Assembly (NCBI GenBank): GCA_038142205.1
Contig: JAYQJO010000001.1
Span: 124,001 to 188,000 of the forward strand
DNA from: UBA7359 sp038142205
GTDB taxonomy: Bacteria > Pseudomonadota > Gammaproteobacteria > Eutrophobiales > Eutrophobiaceae
Reading direction: 5' to 3'
DNA: 64,000 nucleotides
In this document: positions 47,895-57,209 of the stretch, one piece after another
Position numbering within the stretch: position 1 is the first letter of the stretch
Layout: each line of letters opens with the position of its first letter
Program-made: the position numbers and the translations under genes
The notes under the pieces: model-generated
The model's database searches: none
What the model was told of the DNA's origin: nothing
The model's input: only the letters and a program-made list of their open reading frames with translations

Positions 47895-50240
47895 ATGTCA
47901 AAATTATTTAAACAATTCGGTTGCTTATGGATATTCTTTATCTTATCACCGTCTTCAATTCAAGCTGCAGACACTGTTCGTGTTGGCATTGTTTTAGATG
48001 GCCCAATTAAGCGCGAGCTTTTACCGTTTGCACAAATTAAAAAAGAAATACAGGACCTAACGTCAGGTGAATTCAATGTCTCCTTTCCTGAGAATAAAAT
48101 TAAACACGGTAATTGGCGAGTTGATGGAATTAACCAGGTTTTAAATGAATCATTAAATGATCCTGATATTGATTTAATTATTACAAATGGACTGCTTAGT
48201 TCACATCAAGCTGCACAAATAGAAAGGTTGAAAAAGCCAATTATTGCTCCGGTTGTTGCAGATCGTATTTTACAGGAATTACCCTATGAAAATGGGAAAA
48301 GTGGTAAACACAATTATGTTTATATTAGTGACAACAGAACCGTTGAAGAAGACTTAAAGCAGTTCTACCAATTAAAGCAGTTTAATCACCTTTTTATTCC
48401 TGTTGATCAATTATTTTTAGACGCACTGCCGCAGCTAAAGGGTACTACTTATAATGTACAGCAAGAATTAGGTTTTAAACTTAGTATGATACCTGTTGTT
48501 GATAGTCCAGTGGAGACACTAGCGGCTATATCGGGTGATGTCGATGCCGTTTATGTGCCACCATTATTTCGTTTCAGTGATTCAGATCTTAAAACGTTTT
48601 CACAGTTACTAATCGAACGAAACTTACCTAGTTTTTCTTTATTAGGTAGGGATGAACTTGAAATAGGATTGTTAGCAACATTAAGTGGTCGTGAAGTTGA
48701 CACCATACGTTATTCACGACGTATAGCACTTTATGTGCAAAGTATCTTACTCGGTAGCAATGCGTCAGATTTAAAAGTCGATCTTGATCAACCTACAAAA
48801 CTTGCTATCAATATGAAGACGGCAAGGGCGATTGGTTTTTCACCTAAATGGCAAGCATTGGAAACAGCTGATTTACTCTATGAAGAAATTACTGATAACA
48901 AAACCCCGTTGAGTTTGGTAGATGCAATACAGCAATCGATCAATGCCAATCTTTCATTACAAATTGATAAATTGAATCTGGAGTTATCAATAAATGATGT
49001 TGATAGTGCCCGTTCAGCCTTACTGCCTCAGCTTAATCTTGGCACTGGTGTTACACAGGTTGATCGTGATCGTGCTGGATTATCACAGGCTCAACGATCT
49101 ACTGATGCTGAACTGACAGCGAGTCAGGTTATTTATTCCGAGAGAAATAAGTCCAGCTATGATATTGCAAAGTTACTTCAACAAGCTGAATCTGCAGCAT
49201 TACGTAGTAGTATATTAGATGTCATTAGTGCAAGTGCAACTGCGTACTTACAATTGTTATTAGCGGATGCAACACAAAAAGTAAGGCGATCCAACTTAAC
49301 GGTCACAGAAACTAACTTAGAGTTAGCAGAATCACGATTAAAGATTGGTTATTCTGATCGTTCCGAAGTGTTGCGTTGGCAAAGTCAAATGGCCACCGAT
49401 AGGCGTAATTTATATTCAGCGCAATCATCACGTGATCAAGCCGAAACAGAGTTGAAACGGCAATTAAATATGACCTTATCAGAAGCCATTGCTGTAACAG
49501 ATAATGGTATTGCTGAATTATTAATCATTCTCGATAGTGAACGTTTCCAACGATTTTTTGATAACCCACTTAGCTTTGATGTATTCACCGATTTTGAAGT
49601 CGAACGTGCTCTCAATAACTCACCGGAATTAGAACAAACTGACTTTATTATTTCTTCTAACCAACGACAATTGCTTGCCGCTGAACGTGCTTACTATGTG
49701 CCGGATATAAATCTGAGTACACAGTATGGGCAAAATATTGAGCGCGGTGGTTTAGGAGATAATAATAATTTATCTGATGATAATTGGAGCATTGGTTTAC
49801 AAGCGACATTACCCTTGTTTGCAGGCGGAGCACGTAAGGCAGAAGTTTCACGTGCAAATAATACCTTGGTACAAAGTCATTACCAACGTGAAAATACGAA
49901 AATTCAAGTAGAAGCGCGAGTTCGAACTGCGATACAAAAAGCCAGTGGTAGCTATCCTGCCATACGATTATCCAACGATGCTGCTGATGCAGCCCAAGAA
50001 AACCTTGAGCTAGTAATTGATTCTTATACTCAAGGCGTCGTTTCAATTACAGATCTAATTAATGCACAGGACGCCTCTTTAGCAGCAAACCTTTCTGCTG
50101 TGGAAGCACAGTATTCTTTTATGATTGACTGGATTGAAATACAACGTGCAGTGGCTAACTTTGATCTATTACTTACCGAGGGTGGATTTGAGTTTTGGTA
50201 TCAGGCATTAGATGAATATTACAAAACGCGAAATCGCTAA
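47895..50240 (+). CDS. Fusion of an ABC substrate-binding-like domain to a TolC-type outer membrane channel
   Basis: Unusual 781-residue protein. A signal peptide (about 1-24) is followed by a periplasmic-binding-like domain (about 26-320) with VRVGIVLDGP at its start and ITNGLLSSHQ, IIAPVVADRI and VPPLFRF inside; it resembles the ABC_sub_bind group. From about residue 335 to 775 it is a TolC/OEP channel (SLVDAIQQSINANLSLQIDKLNLELS, LQATLPLFAGGARKAEVSRA, ITDLINAQDASLAANLSAVEAQ). It starts six bases after thyA and is followed at once by the adaptor and RND pump genes. The added domain may bind a cargo or a regulator; no known example is recalled with certainty. Confidence 0.85.
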   Translation: MSKLFKQFGCLWIFFILSPSSIQAADTVRVGIVLDGPIKRELLPFAQIKKEIQDLTSGEFNVSFPENKIKHGNWRVDGINQVLNESLNDPDIDLIITNGLLSSHQAAQIERLKKPIIAPVVADRILQELPYENGKSGKHNYVYISDNRTVEEDLKQFYQLKQFNHLFIPVDQLFLDALPQLKGTTYNVQQELGFKLSMIPVVDSPVETLAAISGDVDAVYVPPLFRFSDSDLKTFSQLLIERNLPSFSLLGRDELEIGLLATLSGREVDTIRYSRRIALYVQSILLGSNASDLKVDLDQPTKLAINMKTARAIGFSPKWQALETADLLYEEITDNKTPLSLVDAIQQSINANLSLQIDKLNLELSINDVDSARSALLPQLNLGTGVTQVDRDRAGLSQAQRSTDAELTASQVIYSERNKSSYDIAKLLQQAESAALRSSILDVISASATAYLQLLLADATQKVRRSNLTVTETNLELAESRLKIGYSDRSEVLRWQSQMATDRRNLYSAQSSRDQAETELKRQLNMTLSEAIAVTDNGIAELLIILDSERFQRFFDNPLSFDVFTDFEVERALNNSPELEQTDFIISSNQRQLLAAERAYYVPDINLSTQYGQNIERGGLGDNNNLSDDNWSIGLQATLPLFAGGARKAEVSRANNTLVQSHYQRENTKIQVEARVRTAIQKASGSYPAIRLSNDAADAAQENLELVIDSYTQGVVSITDLINAQDASLAANLSAVEAQYSFMIDWIEIQRAVANFDLLLTEGGFEFWYQALDEYYKTRNR

Positions 50241-50264
50241 ATTAGTTTGTTCCGGGATGAATAT

Positions 50265-51355
50265 ATGAAAAAGCTATATAAATTATGTGTACCCTTAATT
50301 TCCTTTTTACTTTTGAGTGCCTGTGGTGATAACGATGACATCATAGATGAAGAGACGCCTTTGAGACCCGTGCGTTATACCACAGTCTCTTCGATTGAGG
50401 CTGGCTCGATGCGAACTTTTTCAGGACTCGCGAAGGCCGGTCAAGAATCTAATTTAAGTTTTAGAGTAGGTGGTGCAGTTCAATCTATTCCGGTTGAAGT
50501 CGGCGATAAATTAAAAAAAGGACAAGTCATCGCTGAAATCGATCCATCTCAATATCAATTAGAAGCACAACAAGCTGTTGCTAACTTATCCCAAGCAGAA
50601 GCAACATTGAGAAATGCACAAGCTAACTTTGAACGCGTCAAAGGTTTATACGAAAATAATAATACTTCAAGAAATGAATTAGATTCTGCCAGAGCAACGG
50701 CAGAATCAAGCGAAGCACAGGTTAGTGCATCAAGAAAAGCACTGGAACTTGCACGATTAAATGTTTCCTATACTAAACTTAAAGCAACGGAAGCATGTGG
50801 TATTGCGGATGTATTGACAGAGATGAATGAAAATATATCGGCTGGGCAAACCATTGTGTCAGTGACCTGCGGTGATCGTCTGGAGGTCGAAATTGCAATT
50901 CCTGAAAGTATGATCGCCCTGATAAAGAGAGATATGGATGCCTCAGTCAGTTTCAGTTCAATCGCAGATAAAACATTTCAGGCAAAAGTGACAGAAGTGG
51001 GTGTTGCCTCAACGGCAGGTTCGACTTATCCCGTTACCGTAGCATTAAAAGATTCCCTAATGGACTTCGTTCTGGTCTTGCCGCACAAGTTTCGTTTGCA
51101 CTTGATATGGGTAACGGAGAGTCTAATTTTATTATACCGGCTGTTGCTATTGGTGAAGATGTCTCAGGTCGATATGTTTTTATTGTTGATGCAATCGAAC
51201 AAGCTGGTATAGGGAAGGTTCGTCGGCAAGCAGTTACCATAGGTGAACTTACACCGACCGGTTTAGAAGTAATAGAAGGCGTCAAGGAAGGTGATAAGGT
51301 CATTATTGCTGGTGTAAACATTGTTAGGGAAGGGCTTAAGGTTCTGATTGATTAA
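50265..51355 (+). CDS. HlyD/AcrA-type efflux adaptor lipoprotein, frameshifted
   Basis: Periplasmic membrane-fusion protein that links the RND pump to the outer-membrane channel. A lipoprotein signal (LLLSACGD) is followed by the lipoyl-like half NLSFRVGGAVQSIPVEVGDKLKKGQVIAEID, a coiled coil, and the C-terminal barrel. The ATG at 50265 is chosen because GGGA lies seven bases before it. The frame breaks near CCC at 51055-51057: one more base gives NGLRSGLAAQVSFALDMGNGESNFIIPAVAIGED, joining to the segment that ends KVLID, for a 363-residue total. The length is normal for the family. Confidence 0.9.
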
Positions 51356-51362
51356 TTAACTT

Positions 51363-54300
51363 ATGAACGTTACTCAATTTGCATTTCGTTACGACCGTGT
51401 CGTTATCATTATGGTAACGATACTTATCTTAAGTGGTCTTTCTGCATTTGTGCAATTACCAAAAGCGCGTGACCCGGGTTTTATTGTGCGTACGGCGGTT
51501 ATATCAACACAATTTCCGGGGGCTAATCCTGAACGTGTTGAACTACTTGTTACAGATAAACTGGAAAAGAAAATTCAGGAGATGCCGGAAATTGATTTCA
51601 TAACCAGTGAATCTCGCAATGGTATATCAATCATAAATGCTAATTTTCTTGAGTCCTATAAAAATATGCGTCCTATCTTTGATGATCTGCGACGCAAAGT
51701 TGAAGATGTAAAACAAGATCTACCTGATGGTATTGATGGGCCATTTGTTAATGATGAATTTGGTGATGTGTTTGGCAGTGTCTATACCTTAACAGGTGAC
51801 GGATATAGCTATGCTGAACTAAAAGATGTGGCTGATGATATACGTGACCGATTACTAAAGATTACAGAGGTTGCCAAAGTTGATATTCATGGCACACAGG
51901 AAGAAGTCGTTTTCGTTGAATATAACAACGCACGTTTAGCCGAGCTTGGTGTTTCTCCACAACAATTGGCCGGTGTTTTAACATCAGCAAATATTTTATC
52001 TTCCGGTGGTAATATCTTGACCGGTAGAGAGCGTGTGGTACTCGAACCAACAGGAAACTTTGAGTCGGTAGAAGAACTGCGACGCACTGTTATTCAGTTG
52101 CCTAATGACAGTGTCGTTTATCTTGGTGATATTGCGAATATATACCGCGATTATTCAGATCCACCTGAAAGCGTCACCCGCGCCAATGGTAAAGCCGCCT
52201 TGGCGATTGCTATCTCTATGCGGGAAGGTGGTGACATCCTTAAACTGGGCGAGAAGTTAGATGAAGTGATTCCCGTTATTAAAGCGCAGTATCCTTGGGG
52301 TGTTGAGTTAGAAAAAGTGTGGTTTCAGGCGACCTTAGTTGAAAATAGCGTCGCTGATTTCATCAATAATCTATTTCAGGCCATTGCTATTGTTTGTTTT
52401 GTGATGTTAATCACCTTAGGTTTGAGAACAGGCGTTGTGGTTGCTGCACTCATCCCGACAGCAATGATTATCTCGTTATATGTAATGCAAATATTTTCTA
52501 TCGATATTAACCAGATTTCTTTGGCTGCATTAATTATTTCTTTAGGTTTGCTCGTTGATAATGCCATAGTGATGGTTGAATCTGTAATCGTTAAATATGA
52601 TCAAGGTTTATCTTCGGTTGAAGCGGCCATTGAGTCGGGTCGTGAATTACTCCTACCCTTATTGGTTTCATCATTGACGACAGGTGCTGCTTTCATGCCG
52701 ATTGCACTGGCAGAATCTGCAGTAGGTGAGTATACCGCGGACATCTTTTCGGTAGTGACAATTACCTTATTAACCTCATGGGTGTTAGCGATGACGGTCA
52801 TCCCGATGTTGGCATCAAAGGCTTTATGTAAAAAATCACTCAAGCATGAAACTGCTGAACAGTTTGATAACAGAGGTTACCGATTTTACAAAGCATTATT
52901 ACTGACGGCATTAAAACATAAAGTCTGGTTTGGCTTGTTGATGATGGCATTGTTTTATTCCGCGATACAGGTATTAGGGCTTGTGCCTAAAATATTTGTC
53001 GAGCAATCAGAAGATCCGGTTTTCAATGGTAGTTTTGAAATGCCATTAGGAACCTCGATTGAAACCAGTCAGGCGGTTATGGCGGACATAGATCAATATG
53101 TAGAGAAGACTTTTTTGCTAATGGAGAAAAGCCTGCAAAAATACAAAGTTGGCTGACGTTTATTGGCGATGGTGGCCCGCGTTTTGATTTAACGCTTAAT
53201 CCACCGAAACGGAATCCGGCTAATTCGTTTTTTATTGGTAATACAGTCGAAGCTGGCGATGTTGAAGAAGTGATGCAAGGCATCGAAGAGTATGCGCGAC
53301 AGAAGCATCCTGATCTGAATGTTAAACTCAGCCGTTTTGAAAATGGCCCACCGGTGGGTTATCCGATTCAAATACGCTTGTCGGGACCTGAATTTAAACA
53401 GCTCTATCAAATTGCCGATGACGTAACGAATCGTCTGTATGAAGATACATTAATAACGTCTGTTAAAAATACTTGGGGAAAGCAAACTAAGAAATTATTG
53501 GTAGAAGTAGATCAAGAACGTGCGAGACGGGCCGGTGTGACAAGTGATGATGTTGCCTATTCATTAAAAGCAAGTTTAACTGGTATCGAAATGACCGAGT
53601 ATCGGGAAGATGATAAGTTGATTCCGATCACGCTTCGTTCAATTGCCGCAGACAGGCAAGATATAAGCAAACTGGATGGTACCAGTGTTTATTCGCAATC
53701 CACAGGCGAGTCAGTACCTTTAAAACAAGTAGCCGATGTCAGATTGGTGTTTGAACCCGGTATGATAGAACGCCGCGACCGAGATAGAACGATAACCTTA
53801 AAAGCACAACTGCGTCCTGATGCAACGGCGGCTGAGGTCAATAAAACGCTCTCGCCCTGGTTAGAAGAAGCACAAGAATCCTGGCCCAAAGATTATAATT
53901 ATGAAGAGGGTGGTGAAGCGGAAGAATCGGGAGAGGCTAATGCATCAATTGCTGCTAAATTACCAATTGCAGCGATGGTGATACTGTTATTATTGGTAGC
54001 ACAATTTAATTCAGTGAGACGTCCATTTATAATATTAGCGACTATACCGCTGGGAATAATTGGCGTTTCTTATGGTTTATTAATAGCGGGCTCATCTTTC
54101 GGTTTCTTTACAATTTTAGGCATCATTTCCTTATCTGGGATTATTATTAACAATGCAATTGTGCTGCTAGATCGTATAAAAATAGAGGTTGAAGAATTTG
54201 GCAAAGCTGAAGCTGATGCGATTATTTTCGCTTGTTTACAACGGTTAAGACCCATTTTACTAACAACTGCAACTACTGTCTTTGGCATGTTACCTCTATG

Positions 54301-54436
54301 GTGGGGTGGTACAGCAATGTTTAAGCCAATGGCAGTCTCGATCATTTTCGGTTTAGCCTTTGCAACGATGTTAACCTTATTGCTCGTGCCTGTTTTATAT
54401 AGTCTCTTATTTAAGGTGAGTTTTAAACAATATTAG
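51363..54436 (+). CDS. RND efflux pump permease, frameshifted
   Basis: Inner-membrane proton-driven pump of the HAE/AcrB class, 1,024 residues if joined. Twelve membrane segments are seen with two large periplasmic loops. The proton-relay segment is LGLLVDNAIVMVESV in the first half. The frame breaks at T6 (53111-53116): one more T leads to ANGEKPAKIQSWLTFIGDGGP and onward in the second frame. The two halves otherwise complete each other. It works with the adaptor and the TolC fusion encoded just upstream. The substrate class cannot be predicted from the sequence. Confidence 0.92.
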
Positions 54437-54464
54437 TAATTAACGTTTCATCATGGAAATCCAA

Positions 54465-55064
54465 ATGAAATTATTTAAGGCCGTGCTAATAAGCATAGTG
54501 TTTGGTTTTATATCAATTAATGTCTGTGCGAGTGAAGAATCGCCTGGAGAGATTGTTCAACAGACGGTTGAACAAGTACTATTGGTTTTACAGGATGACA
54601 GTCTTGATGGTGCAAAAAGAAAAGAACTGATTATAAATCTGATTGAGCCACGGATTAATTTTAAAGATATGGCTCGCCGTATACTTGCGACGAACTGGAA
54701 AGCTGCAACGGAAGAACAACAGAAAGAGTTTACAGCCTTGTTTCAACAAATATTAATTAATACCTACTGGATACGTATGAACCAGTACGCTGGTGAAAGT
54801 GTTGAATATATTTCCGTTTCTTCAGATAGAGACGGTTATGCTACCGTCGATACTATTATTCTCAGAGATGAAAGCAATGTTGAAATTCCATTGTCATACC
54901 GAATGAAACGTTTTGTTGATATCTGGTATGCCTATGACTTTGTTATTGAGGCTTTAAGTCTGGTACAAAGCTATCGTAATGAATATAACGCGACGATTAA
55001 AAATTATGGAATCGATGGGCTGCTTGATTTGCTAAAGCAAGAAGTTGAGAGTTACGACGTATAA
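54465..55064 (+). CDS. MlaC/Ttg2D-family periplasmic lipid carrier
   Basis: Periplasmic protein of about 199 residues with a signal peptide (MKLFKAVLISIVFGFISINVCA) and the MlaC core: IEPRINFKDMARRILATNWKAATEEQQKEFTALFQQILINTY and IPLSYRMKR. MlaC normally shuttles phospholipid between Mla complexes, but no other mla genes are here. The ATG at 54465 has GGAAA in front at good spacing and begins the signal peptide; an ATG four codons upstream is possible. It follows the pump by 28 bases and precedes folA, so it is probably in the same transcript. Confidence 0.88.
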   Translation: MKLFKAVLISIVFGFISINVCASEESPGEIVQQTVEQVLLVLQDDSLDGAKRKELIINLIEPRINFKDMARRILATNWKAATEEQQKEFTALFQQILINTYWIRMNQYAGESVEYISVSSDRDGYATVDTIILRDESNVEIPLSYRMKRFVDIWYAYDFVIEALSLVQSYRNEYNATIKNYGIDGLLDLLKQEVESYDV

Positions 55065-55074
55065 TTATTATTCT

Positions 55075-55560
55075 ATGAAGCTATCAATCATTGTCGCTAT
55101 GGACAGGAACCGTGTCATTGGAAAAGGCGATGCCTTACCGTGGCATATCTCAGAAGATCTGAAACACTTTAAAAAAGTAACCATGGGCAAGCCCATCATC
55201 ATGGGGCGAAAAACGCATGAGTCCATCGGTCGACCACTTCCCGGAAGAGAGAATATTATTTTAACGAGAGATGCGTCTTATAAAGCAGAAGGCTGTATCG
55301 TATTACATAGCATGGAAGAAATATTTGAACATTGTAACGCTATCGAAGAAGTCATGATTACCGGTGGTGCAGAAATATATAAATTGGTTATAGATAAAAT
55401 TTCTCGCTTATATCTCACTGAAGTACATACCGAAGTAGAGGGGGATACTTACTTTCCAGGGTTTGACCGTAATCAATGGGAAGAGGTTTCGAGAGAAGAT
55501 CGAAAAGCTGATGAGAAGAATGAGTTTGATTATAGCTTTGTTCTTCTTGAAAGAGTTTAG
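55075..55560 (+). CDS. folA: Dihydrofolate reductase
   Basis: Reduces dihydrofolate to tetrahydrofolate, restoring the cofactor used by ThyA. The 161-residue protein has LSIIVAMDRNRVIGKGDALPWHISEDLKHFKKVTMGKPIIMGRKTHESIGRPLPGR and VMITGGAEIYKL, typical of chromosomal FolA. The ATG at 55075 is chosen; a reading ten codons longer overlaps the MlaC gene. Only 10 bases separate it from the MlaC gene. In many relatives folA is close to thyA; here the efflux operon lies between them. Confidence 0.96.
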   Translation: MKLSIIVAMDRNRVIGKGDALPWHISEDLKHFKKVTMGKPIIMGRKTHESIGRPLPGRENIILTRDASYKAEGCIVLHSMEEIFEHCNAIEEVMITGGAEIYKLVIDKISRLYLTEVHTEVEGDTYFPGFDRNQWEEVSREDRKADEKNEFDYSFVLLERV

Positions 55561-55613
55561 TTTTATTTGAATTTGTTTTCGACATAAAGACGAAAAGAAA
55601 ATTTAAAAAAATA

Positions 55614-55925
55614 TTATTTATTAGGATCCCACTGATACTCTTTCAATGAAATACAATCTTTATCATTAAAAACAACATTTTCATCTTCAAGAATAATGCG
55701 TTGATAATCATCACAACCATCAAGCCCTCTTGGACTAATCTTTCCTTTTGCATTAACGACGCGATACCAGGGTATGTTGTTATTATTTTCTAATTGAGAA
55801 AGCGCACGACCTATATAACGCGCATGATTGGGATAACCGATTAATTTTGCTATCTGTCCATAGGTAGCGACTTTACCTTCTGGGATACGACATACCATGT
55901 CGTAAATTTTTTTATGAGAAATCAC
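55614..55925 (-). CDS. Alkyltransferase-like (ATL) DNA repair protein
   Basis: Protein of 103 residues related to O6-alkylguanine-DNA alkyltransferase but without the alkyl-accepting Cys. The active-site tetrad reads PWYR in NIPWYRVVNAKGKIS where the transferase has PCHR. The DNA-binding helix segment VATYGQIAKLIGYPNHARYIGRALSQ is conserved. ATL proteins bind O6-alkylguanine and hand it to nucleotide excision repair; uvrA is also in this window. The GTG start overlaps the apaH stop by four bases. Confidence 0.88.
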   Translation of the reverse strand: MISHKKIYDMVCRIPEGKVATYGQIAKLIGYPNHARYIGRALSQLENNNNIPWYRVVNAKGKISPRGLDGCDDYQRIILEDENVVFNDKDCISLKEYQWDPNK

Positions 55926-56761
55926 TTTTCAAGTTTCGGCTTCCTAGAAGGTACGCTAAATATCTTCTCATCTTCCAGCCGCATTGCGGTTAGCTCACCC
56001 CCCCATAAACAGCCTGTGTCTAAGGGGTATACATTGTATTGTTTGAATTTTCTTTCTTCACCAAGTGTGACTGTAGACCAATGGCCGAAGATGATTTTAT
56101 CTTTATTTGTTTTGCGATTAGCTAGCGCATACCAAGGTATTAAATTTTTAGCTTGGGTTCCCGGTGCGTTATTTTCTTTTAAGTTAAGTTTACCTGTTTC
56201 TTCAAGATAACGAATGCGGGTAAAACAATTAATAATAAAACGATGTCGATCATCTCCCGATAATGTTTTCGACCAGATATCTGGTTGGTCACCATACATG
56301 TATTGTATGAAATTATTAAACTGATCGCTTTGTAATAAGTTTTCAGTTTCTTTTGCCAGTTCCTTTGCTTTCTTTAATGACCATTGTGGCGGTAAGCCGG
56401 CATGAATCATGGTGAAGTTTAAATCTTTATCATGAACCAGTAAGGGTAAGTGTCTTATCCAGTTTAATAAATCGTTTGCATTATCAGCATTTAATATTTC
56501 ATTAAAGGTATCATTACGATGAGGTTTACGAACTTTATTGGCAATAGCGAGTAAATGTAAATCATGATTACCAAGAACAGTCTTTGCTTTTTTTCCAAGT
56601 GACTTAACAAAGCATAAACACTTTAAGGAATCGGGACCACGATTCACAAGGTCGCCAACGAACCAGAGTTTATCTTTTGATTCATTAAAGTTTATTTTAT
56701 TAAGTAGGTCCTGTAATTCTGCATAACACCCTTGCAAATCACCTATAGCATAGGTGCTCAT
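55922..56761 (-). CDS. apaH: Symmetrical bis(5'-nucleosyl)-tetraphosphatase
   Basis: Cleaves Ap4A to two ADP. The 279-residue protein begins MSTYAIGDLQGCYAELQDLL and contains the phosphoesterase motifs GDLVNRGPDSL, LGNHDLHLLAI and MIHAGLPPQW, which supply the metal ligands. Length is normal. It starts two bases after apaG and overlaps the ATL gene by four bases, forming a three-gene operon. Confidence 0.95.
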   Translation of the reverse strand: MSTYAIGDLQGCYAELQDLLNKINFNESKDKLWFVGDLVNRGPDSLKCLCFVKSLGKKAKTVLGNHDLHLLAIANKVRKPHRNDTFNEILNADNANDLLNWIRHLPLLVHDKDLNFTMIHAGLPPQWSLKKAKELAKETENLLQSDQFNNFIQYMYGDQPDIWSKTLSGDDRHRFIINCFTRIRYLEETGKLNLKENNAPGTQAKNLIPWYALANRKTNKDKIIFGHWSTVTLGEERKFKQYNVYPLDTGCLWGGELTAMRLEDEKIFSVPSRKPKLEK

Positions 56762-56763
56762 AT

Positions 56764-57153
56764 TTAATGTAATGCGTTGGGTATGGAAAGATTAAAAATA
56801 GGAATGTTTGCTTCAAACTCAACACCATCATCGGCAATCATTTCATACGAACCCTGCATACAACCGACCGGTGTTTCCAGAACAGATGCGCTGGAGTATT
56901 GATGTGATTCTCCTGGCAAGATATGCGGTTGTTCACCAATAACACCTTCGCCTTTGACTTCCTGCACTTTGCCGTTGGCGTCAGTAATAATCCAGTGACG
57001 ACGTAATAGTCGTGCTGCCATCATGCCTGTGTTTTTTATCGTTATGGTGTAGGCAAAAACGTAGCGTGAGCCTTTCGGCGAAGACTGTTCGGGGATATAA
57101 AGCGTTTCACTTGAAACACTAATGTCATATTGTTTTTCATTCATATAGTGCAT
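56764..57153 (-). CDS. apaG: ApaG/CorD family protein
   Basis: Small protein of about 126-129 residues with an immunoglobulin-like beta fold; found next to apaH and of unclear role in divalent-cation or Ap4A metabolism. The conserved core YVFAYTITIKNTG, ARLLRRHWIITDANGKVQEVKGEGVIGEQPHILPGESHQYSS and TPVGCMQGSYEM is present. Two starts compete: ATG at 57153, close to an AAGG, and ATG at 57144, which begins MNEKQYDIS. First gene of apaG-apaH-ATL. Confidence 0.93.
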   Translation of the reverse strand: MHYMNEKQYDISVSSETLYIPEQSSPKGSRYVFAYTITIKNTGMMAARLLRRHWIITDANGKVQEVKGEGVIGEQPHILPGESHQYSSASVLETPVGCMQGSYEMIADDGVEFEANIPIFNLSIPNALH

Positions 57154-57209
57154 TTCACCTTAATCATGCGTGCTGTGCAAGTCAGGCTTAAATTTTTTTA
57201 ATCAGATTA

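Noticed and set aside
47895..50240. The substrate-binding/TolC fusion as an artefact of a missed frameshift
   Set aside because: The frame is continuous through the junction (around residues 320-340), with no stop or homopolymer break between the two domains.
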